A stretch of DNA of 64,000 nt from Bythopirellula polymerisocia. GTDB taxonomy: Bacteria; Planctomycetota; Planctomycetia; Pirellulales; Lacipirellulaceae. The stretch lies in contig NZ_SJPS01000002.1 of assembly GCF_007860015.1 (NCBI RefSeq), positions 744,898 through 808,897 of the forward strand, written 5' to 3'. How positions within the stretch are numbered: position 1 is the stretch's first letter; the number at the start of each line of letters is the position of its first letter. Below, one piece after another: positions 25,655-34,278 of the stretch. Below the pieces are notes generated by a model. That model searched no databases and was not told the origin of the DNA. It worked only from the letters and a program-made list of their open reading frames with translations. The translations under genes and the position numbers were made by a program.

Positions 25655-26740
25655 TTAAAGCGAACCCATTTCAACGGTCTGGCCATCTGCACGGTGACAG
25701 ATCTTGTAAAGCGTCAATGCATCGATACTCATGTTGAGCGTGTGGACGGAGCCATCGCCAAAAACGCTGATGAGTGTCTCTGGATGGGCCGACCCAAAAC
25801 TTTGATTTTGTGAGAATTCTTTATAATTGGGAGAGTCCGATGTGATGCTATCAGGATAGGGGCCACCGCGACCAAGTCGCACGGTAGAGAAACTTCCTGC
25901 AAAGATGCCCCCACGCTCGGTTGGATTTGAGGGGGATGTGTACAGGTGCGCTGGAACAGCTTTCTCCGCAAACATCAGAGTATTGGAAGTACCGTCCGAA
26001 ACTTGTGCAACTCCAATTTTGCCGTATTTGACGAGAGCGCTGGCTGCCTGCGAGGCTCTGAGGTATCCGCTTCTGCCAATAATTCCCTGAGTGACAAATT
26101 CTTCGATATCACTTGCCTGGCTGGGATCGCCACGAATTGGATCAATAAGCTGATTAGGAAATGGCACATCTGTGCCAGTATCCCCTTTTATTCTTTGTGC
26201 AAAGTAATAATCCATGGCAAACGAGGCATAATCACCGTAAAACGCCTGATCCCCTATCGTATCAATGAGAATTCGAAGTCCCCGGCTGGGGCAAGTCATG
26301 CCCGGCAGGACTTTTTCAAAAGTCTCCGGCACCAAACCCATCTGGGAACGCAACTCGAACAAGTTGGCAGCCTCAATATATGGCATGACCTGATAAACCC
26401 AAGATAAATTCTCAGCCGCAGCTTTGCTACGAACGTTTGGCTGTCCATTGGGCCCTGCTAATCCAGCACCATAGCCAACATAGGCAAGACCGATCGTGGG
26501 AAAGTGTTTGTTAGCAGACTCAAAATTCAATGCGGCAAGTCCACTTTGTTTCAAGTTGTTAACACATTGCGTCCGGCGAGCAGCTTCGCGGGCCGCCTGA
26601 ACCGCAGGCAGCAACAACGCTACCAACACCCCGATGATCGCGATCACGACCAATAGCTCGACGAGAGTAAAACCGTACAAAGCCGCACTCCGCACCTGGC
26701 GTGAAAAGCTGTGTGATCGTTGTAAGTCAATTTGAGACAT
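25655..26740 (-). CDS. DUF1559 prepilin-like protein
   Basis: 361 residues. After a short leader comes the type IV pilin/pseudopilin segment [20 protein letters not shown] (from about residue 25), then [20 protein letters not shown], the hallmark of planctomycete DUF1559 proteins. The body contains [18 protein letters not shown] and the C-terminal H-x9-DG signature [19 protein letters not shown] prepilin peptidase would process it before the F of FTLVE. The function of the family is unknown; it is found in very many copies per planctomycete genome. A lipoprotein gene follows. A copy of the ATTTTTTGTCCA motif lies 149 bases upstream. Confidence 0.93.
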   Translation of the reverse strand: MSQIDLQRSHSFSRQVRSAALYGFTLVELLVVIAIIGVLVALLLPAVQAAREAARRTQCVNNLKQSGLAALNFESANKHFPTIGLAYVGYGAGLAGPNGQPNVRSKAAAENLSWVYQVMPYIEAANLFELRSQMGLVPETFEKVLPGMTCPSRGLRILIDTIGDQAFYGDYASFAMDYYFAQRIKGDTGTDVPFPNQLIDPIRGDPSQASDIEEFVTQGIIGRSGYLRASQAASALVKYGKIGVAQVSDGTSNTLMFAEKAVPAHLYTSPSNPTERGGIFAGSFSTVRLGRGGPYPDSITSDSPNYKEFSQNQSFGSAHPETLISVFGDGSVHTLNMSIDALTLYKICHRADGQTVEMGSL

Positions 26741-26888
26741 GCATTAAGTTCTCCTAACTACGTCAGAATTGAGGCCACTCGAACAAGCGGGATTTCCCAT
26801 TGAAATCGGTTAGATGAGACTAGGTCGTTTTCGCTGATTAGCGCATCAGCCGGATAACGCAGTGTATCACTTCCATGTAGGTGGAAAA

Positions 26889-26900
26889 TGGACAAAAAAT
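26889..26900 (-). promoter_or_regulatory. recurring upstream motif ATTTTTTGTCCA (copy 3)
   Basis: On the minus strand this is ATTTTTTGTCCATTTTCCACC, preceded by a TTCCGGAATAATTC palindromic stretch. It matches copy 1 (upstream of 9402) over the 15 bases ATTTTTTGTCCATTT and beyond, and the core of copy 2. It lies upstream of the DUF1559 gene at 26740. Confidence 0.4.
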
Positions 26901-27277
26901 CGTCGCTAGAATTATTCCGGAACAACGATTGCGGTAGCCAAGATGGCAATGCAGGGATGGGGAATGGCATCATCTGCAAGAGCCAGGCTGCCCTGAAGGC
27001 CTGCAAAAACTACAGTAAGTGCTTTTAGTAAAAGCAGTTATGTCAGATCGGAAGGGATTCTCTTACACATTTGTTATGCTTTCTTTAAGAGATCCAATGA
27101 ATTATTGTCCAACTCCCGGCGATCGAGACGTTTTATCTCTGGCAGGGCGATTGTGACCCGCAAAGGCTTTAAACGAGTCCCAAGGCAGCACTCCTTGGGT
27201 GGTTTACCAGTAGTCCGTTTTTCTTTCAAGAATCGCCTTGTGGTCTAACCGCCAATGCTTACTGGAGTTTTGCATGC

Positions 27278-27481
27278 TTGATTCTGGCGAATTTTCATCC
27301 TCCAAAGAGTCTTACATCCTTTGAGTTGCTAGACTCGGTTGCGATTATTGGCGATCTTCTGTCCCTGTTGCTATCTGCGGTTCAGGCGGCGCGAGAGGCA
27401 GCGCGCCTTACGCAATGCAGCAATCAGTTTGGTCTGGCGATTCGTGATTATCACGGTCTCAACAAGTGGATAAGCATTTAA
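27278..27481 (+). pseudogene. degraded DUF1559 prepilin N-terminus
   Basis: The frame contains [21 protein letters not shown] and [22 protein letters not shown] with [10 protein letters not shown], recognisably the start of a DUF1559 protein ([20 protein letters not shown], [18 protein letters not shown]). Charged residues now interrupt the hydrophobic helix (D, S and D substitutions), and the frame stops after 67 codons. The rest of the gene is missing. It ends 72 bases before the GH78 gene. Confidence 0.8.
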
Positions 27482-27553
27482 CTGATCGTCGATTCGACAC
27501 CTTATGGCGGCAAGGTCGAAGTAGTCTGTGCCCGGGCCGTCACTAGGAATCAA

Positions 27554-29860
27554 ATGAACCGACTACTATTGTTAATCCTTTCGATCGTTCTGAATGTAAC
27601 TGGAGCCGTAGCCGAAACATCGCCGGTCGATTGGAAGGCCCAGTGGATTTGGCAGAAGGAGGCCGGTCCGACGAACACGTGGATGGCTTTTCGTAAGGAG
27701 TTCAAGCTGACAGATGTGCCTGCTAAGGCCGTCGCGAGCATTGCGGTGGATAGCAAATACTGGATCTGGGTGAATGGTGAAATGGCCCATTTCGAGGGCG
27801 GTATTGCTCGAGGCCCTAACCCCAACGATACCTATTATGAAGAGCTGGATTTGGCACCATTCCTGAAAAAAGGTGAAAACACGGTAGCCGTTCTGGTTTG
27901 GTATTGGGGGCGTTCGCGGAAGTGCCACCTGGATAGCGGACAGGGAGGCCTAGTGCTTCAGGCTGATCTTGGAAAAACACGGCTTGTGACAGACCGCAGC
28001 TGGAAAATGAAAGTCCATCCGGCATACGATTCGGCCAGTGGAGGCGGTGGTAATCATCGTCAGGTGCCGCAGTTTAATGTGAAGTTTGATGCGAACAACG
28101 CGTTGGGCGATTGGACGGATGGAGCCTGGTATACAGCAGAATTTGATGATTCAAACTGGAGGAATGCCGTGGAAAAAGGTGTTCCACCTACCGCTCCGTG
28201 GAATTTGTTGATTAAGAATCGGGTTCCCTTGCTGAAAGACAATGGTCTGAAATATTATGATAATTATCCACCCTCAAAATTTCCGTTTGTCAGCCCGGGT
28301 GGGAAAATCACATGTAAGCTCCCGTTCAATAAACAGATTACACCTTACTTAGAGGTGGAGTCCAAATCTGGGCAGACGATTCGGATGAGAGTCGATAATT
28401 CCGCGAACCGGGTTGTCGGTATCTACAAAACGTGCGATGGCGAGCAGGCATTTGAATCCTATGTCTGGATGAATGGGCACGAGGTGGTTTATCTCATTCC
28501 AAAGGGGGTAACAGTTAAAGCCTTGAAGTATCGCTGGACTGGTGTTGGGGAGATGACCGGCACCTTTGAATGCAGCGATCCGTTTTTAACGCGGCTTTGG
28601 TGGATGGCGCGTAACACGTTGTACGTTTGTGCTCGCGATAATTTCATGGACTGCCCGGACCGTGAACGCGGATTGTGGATTGGTGATGTGGCCGATCAGT
28701 CCGGTCCGGTTTTTTATACGATGGATGAGGCCGGGCGGCAGTTGCTGAAAAAAGCCATTGATGTAACGGTTAGATTCAGCCGTGATGATATCATTGCCGG
28801 TTTGGCTCCCGGGTTTCAGGATGAGTTTGTCATGCAAAGCCTGCAATTCATCAGTCAGGGCATATGGCACTATTATTACAATACAGGCGATGCGGAAACG
28901 ATTGCCAATGCCTATCCCGTAGTTCGCGCATACCTGAGTTTATGGTCGATCGACGAGGACGGGGTGCTGTCCTGGCGTGAGGGTGACACGTCCTGGCCGG
29001 ATTGGGGCAAACACCGGGATCGCAAACCGATCCAGCCCTGTTTGTATTATATGGCGGCTCAGGCGGCTGCCGATATGGCAACACTCTTAGGCAAGCCGGA
29101 TGACGCCGCGATGTTCAAAGAGCGAATGGAACGCATGAAATCGGCGTTTAATCAGCAGTATTGGAATGAAAGTTATTATACCAGCGGAGAGCTCAAGGAT
29201 GATCGGGCGAATGCATTGGCCATTCTTTCAGGTCTCGCGGGCCCGGAGAAGTATGACTCTATTGTGAAGAACGTGTTGATTCCCGAGCAGAATGCCAGCC
29301 CGCATATGGAGTGGATGGTTGAGGAGGCGATGATCAAGGCGGGATATCTTGACGAAGCCATTGATCGAATGATGGCGCGTTATATTCCTCAAGTTGAGCT
29401 GGAAGTGCGCACGACCCTGGATGAATACATGGGGGTTCGGGAAGGCGGAACCTATAACCACGCCTGGAATGCCCCGAACTATATTCTTTCAAAATATATT
29501 GCCGGTGTTGCCGCGGATTCCGTTGCCTGGGAAGCGTATTACGTGAAGCCAAACCTGCTTAACCTTTCGTCCGTCAAGCAGGTTGTACCAAGTGTGAAAG
29601 GCGATATCACGGTCGACATCAAACTTGCGAACAAAACCTTCACTATGAAGCTGATTTCGCCAGAGGGAACGATGGCGGTGGTCGGGATTCCAAAAGCGTC
29701 GATCGCTGCGAAGGTGATTGAGGCCAACGGTTCCATAATCTGGAAAAACGGCGTCTTTACGAACAACATTTCGGGCATCACTTGGAACGGCCAGGATGGC
29801 AACTACATTACCTTTAAAGTCGTGCCCGGCACGTGGAAGTTTATCGCGAAAGCCGAGTAA
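27554..29860 (+). CDS. alpha-L-rhamnosidase, GH78
   Basis: 768 residues with a signal peptide (MNRLLLLILSIVLNVTGAVA). An N-terminal beta domain (about 25-150, WIWQKEAGPTNTWMAFRKEF, WVNGEMAHFEGGIARGPNP) and a second beta domain precede an (alpha/alpha)6 barrel from about 340 to 680. The GH78 general acid motif CPDRERGLWIGD places the acid at Glu371, and TTLDEYMG with NHAWNAPNYI gives the likely base at Glu624. A C-terminal beta domain ends the protein. The enzyme releases terminal alpha-L-rhamnose by inversion. It starts a plus-strand run of carbohydrate genes. Its codon choice looks somewhat different from the neighbours by eye (not measured), which could mean separate acquisition. Confidence 0.87.
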   Translation: MNRLLLLILSIVLNVTGAVAETSPVDWKAQWIWQKEAGPTNTWMAFRKEFKLTDVPAKAVASIAVDSKYWIWVNGEMAHFEGGIARGPNPNDTYYEELDLAPFLKKGENTVAVLVWYWGRSRKCHLDSGQGGLVLQADLGKTRLVTDRSWKMKVHPAYDSASGGGGNHRQVPQFNVKFDANNALGDWTDGAWYTAEFDDSNWRNAVEKGVPPTAPWNLLIKNRVPLLKDNGLKYYDNYPPSKFPFVSPGGKITCKLPFNKQITPYLEVESKSGQTIRMRVDNSANRVVGIYKTCDGEQAFESYVWMNGHEVVYLIPKGVTVKALKYRWTGVGEMTGTFECSDPFLTRLWWMARNTLYVCARDNFMDCPDRERGLWIGDVADQSGPVFYTMDEAGRQLLKKAIDVTVRFSRDDIIAGLAPGFQDEFVMQSLQFISQGIWHYYYNTGDAETIANAYPVVRAYLSLWSIDEDGVLSWREGDTSWPDWGKHRDRKPIQPCLYYMAAQAAADMATLLGKPDDAAMFKERMERMKSAFNQQYWNESYYTSGELKDDRANALAILSGLAGPEKYDSIVKNVLIPEQNASPHMEWMVEEAMIKAGYLDEAIDRMMARYIPQVELEVRTTLDEYMGVREGGTYNHAWNAPNYILSKYIAGVAADSVAWEAYYVKPNLLNLSSVKQVVPSVKGDITVDIKLANKTFTMKLISPEGTMAVVGIPKASIAAKVIEANGSIIWKNGVFTNNISGITWNGQDGNYITFKVVPGTWKFIAKAE

Positions 29861-30411
29861 ATCGACCGCCTGAATTTTCCAATATTTTTTCTGAGAGGGT
29901 AAAGATTTAGGGCTCTTCAGGTTTTTTATTGGGCAATCTGAATTTCAAGGGGTTACTGATAATCCAGTGGGGTCCGGCTAAGCCCTTCGCCGTCGCCCAC
30001 GCATCGGCCCTTCGCCCCGCCGTTGAGGGCCTGATGCGAGGGCTAAGGCGCAAGGGCGGCCCGTTTGTCGAGCCTGAGCGAAGGTCTCTAGCGGTACACT
30101 TGGACACTAATTCTACCGATTAAAATTCCTGAAGAACCTAGGAATTAGAGATCTGAAAGTGTTTGTAGCTATCTGATCTGACCTAAGTGTGTAAGTTGAG
30201 TTTTCATATTTCGCATTACATCCCCAAGTGAACGTCCGGCTTGCGATGCGGGCGTCTATCTATAAACTCCGGTGTGTAAATCACATCCACTTTCAAAGTG
30301 ATTGAAACTGTGGCGATGACTTTGGCTCACGATGGATAGGTTAGATCGAATCAGTGCATTGGCTATATCTTGACACGGGATAAGTTGATATCGCGGGGAA
30401 GTGACGCTGAG
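29861..30411. other. intergenic region with a GC-rich hairpin island
   Basis: Between GH78 and the next sulfatase lie about 550 bases without a supported gene. The section around 29970-30110 is strikingly GC-rich compared with its AT-rich surroundings and contains the inverted repeat at 30001-30037. Short frames on both strands there lack recognisable domains. Confidence 0.45.
30001..30037. repeat. GC-rich inverted repeat, possible mobile-element remnant
   Basis: GCATCGGCCCT at 30001-30011 pairs with AGGGCCTGATGC at 30026-30037, leaving one bulged T and a 14-base loop. Further GC-rich partial repeats flank it (AAGCCCTTCGCC, GGGCTAAGGCGC). It may be a REP- or MITE-like dispersed repeat. Only one copy is in the window, so this cannot be judged here. 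Confidence 0.35.
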
Positions 30412-32031
30412 ATGCAAGACTCCAGTCGCAGAAAAAGATTATTGGTCATGAAATACCTGAGTTGGCTTTGGGTCGGTTGCGCATTCGTGGCGAATTTAAC
30501 GGATTCGGTTACAGCTCAAGAGGTGAGCCGAAACGAGCGCCCTAATGTCCTGTTTATCCTTGCCGATGATCTAGGTTGGCGCGACCTGGGTAATGAAGGG
30601 AGTTCGTTATACGAAACACCCAACATCGACCGGATCGCTAGTGAGGGAATGAAGTTCACTCGGGGCTATTCCACTTGTCAGGTCTGTAGCCCGTCGCGCG
30701 CTAGCGTAATGACTGGCAAGTATCCGGCACGGCTTGATATTACGGACTGGATCGGAGCGCTAGAAGGTGAAGCTTGGGGGAAGAAGAACAACGCGAAGCT
30801 ACTGCCACCAACTTATAACCATGCTTTGCCCGCAGAAGAGACGACGATTGCCGAAGCGTTCCGCGACCACGAATATCGAACTTTCTTTGCCGGCAAGTGG
30901 CACCTCGGCGGGAAAGGGTCACTTCCGACCGATCATGGATTTGAAATCAACATAGGGGGAAATCACAGTGGTTCACCTCCGGGCGGTTTTTTTTCACCCT
31001 GGAACAACCCTCAAATGAAAGACGGGCCAAGGGGCGAGTATTTGCCGCTAAGGCTCGGCCGTGAAACTGCCAGCTTCATCGAGACACACAAAGGCGAGCC
31101 CTTCTTTGCTTTCCTTTCATTCTACGCAGTCCACGCTCCGGTCCAAACAACTCAGGTGCTTTGGAAAAAGTATCGTGACAAAGCCGTTAACGCGGGCGCG
31201 GTCCCCGAGAGGCGATTCATCGTCGATCGCTTGGCACCTGTTCGACAGGTACAAGACCATCCCCTCTATGCGGGTCTGGTGGAAACGATGGATGAAGCAG
31301 TCGGCATCGTACTATCGAAGCTTGACAAGCTCCGCTTGACCGAAAACACGATTATTGTCTTCACTTCCGACAACGGTGGTGTATCGGCTGGCGACAACAA
31401 GGCGACGTCGAATTTGCCACTACGTGGTGGGAAGGGCCGACAATGGGAAGGTGGTATTCGAGTACCCTACTACATCGTGTGGCCTGAGAAAATTACGTCC
31501 GGTTTGACGTGCGACGTGCCGGTCACTGGGACTGATTTTTACCCGACGCTACTCGAATTAACTGGTCTGGAGTGTCAAGCTGACCAGCATCTCGACGGAG
31601 TAAGTCTTGTCCCACTGCTCTCTGGTAGGTCCATCGAAGATCGAAATCTTTACTGGCATTATCCCCACTATGGAAACCAAGGTGGTGAACCTAGTTCGAT
31701 AGTGATTAGTGGCGATTGGAAGCTGATCCACTACTATGAAGATGGTCGTGATGAGCTTTACAACTTAGCGCAGGACATCGGCGAGCAATCGAATGCACTA
31801 ACCAATCACCTTGATAAAGCAAGGGAGTTGAAAGTAGATCTTGATCGTTGGTTAGAAAATGCCGGCGCCCGTATGCCCACGGTGAATCCAAACTTCGACA
31901 AAGCCAAATACGAGCGACAGCAAATTCACACGCGCCAAGTCGAGATCCTCAAACTGGAGCGTGAGCACGCCGGGTTTCTGAAGAAAGACTATTCGCCTTC
32001 CGGGGGCTGGTGGGAGGATACAGGGAGGTGA
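30412..32031 (+). CDS. sulfatase (arylsulfatase A-like)
   Basis: 539 residues from ATG 30412, which has GGGGAAG 10 bases upstream; an ATG at 30448 would give the same mature protein, and a TTG at 30370 is less likely. The signal peptide ends at TAQ. The sulfatase core is complete: [23 protein letters not shown] (Cys92) in CQVCSPSRASVMTGKYPAR, FAGKWHLGGKG, VFTSDNGGVS and a LIHYYEDGRDELYNL C-terminal strand. The insertion GALEGEAWGKKNNAKLLPP and the C-terminal region (VNPNFDKAKYER) are typical of the arylsulfatase A-like planctomycete group. Target sulfate position is unknown. Confidence 0.9.
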   Translation: MQDSSRRKRLLVMKYLSWLWVGCAFVANLTDSVTAQEVSRNERPNVLFILADDLGWRDLGNEGSSLYETPNIDRIASEGMKFTRGYSTCQVCSPSRASVMTGKYPARLDITDWIGALEGEAWGKKNNAKLLPPTYNHALPAEETTIAEAFRDHEYRTFFAGKWHLGGKGSLPTDHGFEINIGGNHSGSPPGGFFSPWNNPQMKDGPRGEYLPLRLGRETASFIETHKGEPFFAFLSFYAVHAPVQTTQVLWKKYRDKAVNAGAVPERRFIVDRLAPVRQVQDHPLYAGLVETMDEAVGIVLSKLDKLRLTENTIIVFTSDNGGVSAGDNKATSNLPLRGGKGRQWEGGIRVPYYIVWPEKITSGLTCDVPVTGTDFYPTLLELTGLECQADQHLDGVSLVPLLSGRSIEDRNLYWHYPHYGNQGGEPSSIVISGDWKLIHYYEDGRDELYNLAQDIGEQSNALTNHLDKARELKVDLDRWLENAGARMPTVNPNFDKAKYERQQIHTRQVEILKLEREHAGFLKKDYSPSGGWWEDTGR

Positions 32032-32404
32032 AATAAGTGGATCGTCCTTTGAGAAGTACCCAGTTTTACAATCATAAATTAGCGAGTTTGGATGGAGGTG
32101 GTTTGCGGCATTCTATCTCAATCTGATCAGAGCTTTGAGAAGTGGATCCACCACATTTTGTAAGAATTCTTGTCCAATGTTGGGCTTTTTGGAAGTGAAA
32201 CGATGGCGAATTAGCGGTCCTGAGCCACTATTGTTATTTTGTTCTCTTTATTAGCGTTGCTCGTAGGAAGCTTGCTCCCAATCTGACTCGTCCGTCAATT
32301 AAGTGAGAACGATCCTTCCAATAGCTATTTGGACTGGCTGAGTAGGGATTCCAGGAAAAACTAAGTAGTCCGCCCCGAGAGGCGAGAAGAAGTAGCACAA
32401 AAAT
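32032..32404. other. intergenic region, no gene seen
   Basis: 373 bases between two plus-strand sulfatase units. The phrase CTTTGAGAAGT occurs twice as a direct repeat about 85 bases apart (near 32047 and 32131), the second time followed by GGATCC. I see no coding sequence, strong terminator or promoter. Confidence 0.4.
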
Positions 32405-32746
32405 ATGTTTTGGAAACATCACAAATTCGCACACCCTCTAATGGTCGCTGTCGACTTGTCGGTGGGAGCGACCAGGGCAGAGCCCCAGTTTTCTAATTCG
32501 GTTGTCTCAAACGACCTCGACTTCATCCATGACGGCGACTGTAACGCGCGCGAGTCGTTTTATTACATTCCGCTCGGCCGACGAGAGATGCCCGGCTCTG
32601 GTGCTTTGTTCGCTGCCCCTGACAACTTCAATGATCCGCACATGGCCCCACAATTGGCCTATGGATTGTGGATTGGCGAATTCGGCAATTATTCGTTCCT
32701 GATCCGCAACCATTATGACCACTGGGCTGCTCAACAAGAGCACTAG
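32405..32746 (+). CDS. hypothetical 113-residue protein, possibly a fragment
   Basis: The frame encodes a protein with plausible composition: FSNSVVSNDLDFIHDGDCNA, FYYIPLGRREMPGSGALFAA, PDNFNDPHMAPQLAYGLW and FLIRNHYDHWAAQQEH. I do not recognise it and see no clear signal peptide. It ends 7 bases before the ATG of the sulfatase at 32754, close enough to be coupled. It may be a real small gene or the C-terminal remnant of a larger one. The start is uncertain. Confidence 0.35.
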   Translation: MFWKHHKFAHPLMVAVDLSVGATRAEPQFSNSVVSNDLDFIHDGDCNARESFYYIPLGRREMPGSGALFAAPDNFNDPHMAPQLAYGLWIGEFGNYSFLIRNHYDHWAAQQEH

Positions 32747-32753
32747 TCTTGAT

Positions 32754-34211
32754 ATGAAACACCTTACTGTTTTCATCTACCTGTTGCTTTCTTTTTCAAC
32801 TCCCCTTGCGTTGGCGAGCGAGAAAAAAAATATCCTAGTTTTCTTCATCGATGATTTGCGACCAGAATTAGGTTGCTATGGCCAGGACTACATCAACAGT
32901 CCGAATATCGATGCCTTGGCCTCAGATGGAGTGCTATTTAACCGAGCTTATTGCCAACAAGCGATTTGCGCACCTTCTCGTGCCAGCATGATGGCGGGGC
33001 AGCATCCGGATACACTCGGCATTTACGATCTGACGTCCCCGCTGCGTCGTACGATTCCCGATTCAATGACCATGCCCCGGTACTTCTTTGAAAACGGATA
33101 CGAGACCTTGTCGTTCGGCAAGGTTTACCATCATCACACCGACGATAGAGAGTATTGGACTGACCTGCCCGATGTCCCCGGCGAACTTTATGCGAATCCA
33201 AGATCGCTTGAATCTATCGCACTGCTAAAGACACAAGCAAAAACACGAGGGGTGAAAGGGGTGGCGTTAGGCCGAGCAGCGCGAGGACCTGCGTTCGAAG
33301 CGGCCGACGTTGAAGACGACGCCTATCGGGATTGTGCAGTCGCCAATCAGGCGATTAATGCGTTGCAACGTAGCAAGGACAAGTTGTTTTTCATGTGCGT
33401 CGGGTTCGCCAAACCGCACCTGCCCTTTTCCGCGCCCCAAAGATATTGGGACCTCTACCGACGCGAACAATTCATTGTGCCAGAACGCAAACTGCCGCAA
33501 GGAGCTCCTTTGCTTGCCTTTACAAGCTGGGGAGAATTGCGGCTCTACCAGGGAATACCTCAGGAAGGACCGCTGAGTGACGAGCAAACTCAAGAATTGA
33601 TGCATGGATACGCCGCATGCGTCAGCTTCGCCGACGCCCAAGTGGGAAAAGTCATGGCCGAACTCGATCGATTGGGTCTGCGCGACAATACTATTGTCGT
33701 CTTGTGGGGTGACCATGGTTACAAACTGGGTGAATATGGTCTCTGGTGCAAGCATACGAATCTCGAACTAGATACACGTGTGCCATTGATCCTCTCTGCT
33801 CCCGGATTTGCCAAAGGGGAACGCACCGAAGCTCTAGTGGAGATGGTTGATGTATTTCCAACCTTAGTCAAGCTCACCGGTGGCGATATTCCTGAATCCT
33901 GCGAAGGAACAAGTCTTGAACCAGTGTTGAAGGATCCAGGCGAAGCGACTCGCCCCTACGCGCTAAGCCAATATCCTCGAGGTACCAAGATGGGCTACAG
34001 TTTACGAACCGATGGTTGGCGCTACACCGAATGGGTAAATATAGAAAACAAGAAAATCATAGCAAGAGAGCTTTACGATCATCGCGACTCCCAGGAGTCA
34101 TCACGCAATCTCGTTGAGTTACCCGAATATGCGGATTTAGTTTCTACCCTTTCGAAGCAACTCGATACGCATCAAAGAACCGCGGCAAGGAAAGTGAAGG
34201 CAGGGCAGTAG
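32754..34211 (+). CDS. sulfatase, iduronate-2-sulfatase-like
   Basis: 485 residues from ATG 32754, chosen because the signal peptide MKHLTVFIYLLLSFSTPLALA begins there; an upstream in-frame start at 32715 only adds 13 residues. KNILVFFIDDLRPELGCYG is the hallmark of iduronate-2-sulfatase-like enzymes, and CAPSR (Cys72) is the formylglycine site. LWGDHGYKLGEYGLWCKHTN gives the remaining metal and sulfate ligands (contiguous in the protein; longest part is 20 residues). This is the second member of the subgroup in the window, with 14679-16127. It probably acts on a sulfated uronate or rhamnose residue, but family similarity does not fix the substrate. Confidence 0.9.
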   Translation: MKHLTVFIYLLLSFSTPLALASEKKNILVFFIDDLRPELGCYGQDYINSPNIDALASDGVLFNRAYCQQAICAPSRASMMAGQHPDTLGIYDLTSPLRRTIPDSMTMPRYFFENGYETLSFGKVYHHHTDDREYWTDLPDVPGELYANPRSLESIALLKTQAKTRGVKGVALGRAARGPAFEAADVEDDAYRDCAVANQAINALQRSKDKLFFMCVGFAKPHLPFSAPQRYWDLYRREQFIVPERKLPQGAPLLAFTSWGELRLYQGIPQEGPLSDEQTQELMHGYAACVSFADAQVGKVMAELDRLGLRDNTIVVLWGDHGYKLGEYGLWCKHTNLELDTRVPLILSAPGFAKGERTEALVEMVDVFPTLVKLTGGDIPESCEGTSLEPVLKDPGEATRPYALSQYPRGTKMGYSLRTDGWRYTEWVNIENKKIIARELYDHRDSQESSRNLVELPEYADLVSTLSKQLDTHQRTAARKVKAGQ

Positions 34212-34278
34212 CTTCTTTTTGTATGACCATCATGGTTTCACACTTTAGGAAAGATCTCCATATCTGACTCACATCTGC

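Larger units (their letters stand above)
26741..27553. other. intergenic region with a regulatory motif and a prepilin relic
   Basis: 813 bases between the divergent DUF1559 (26740, minus) and GH78 (27554, plus) genes. It holds the third copy of the TGGACAAAAAAT motif near 26889 and the degraded prepilin at 27278-27481. I see no other coding sequence, and the minus-strand frame at 26758-27006 has no support. Confidence 0.5.
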
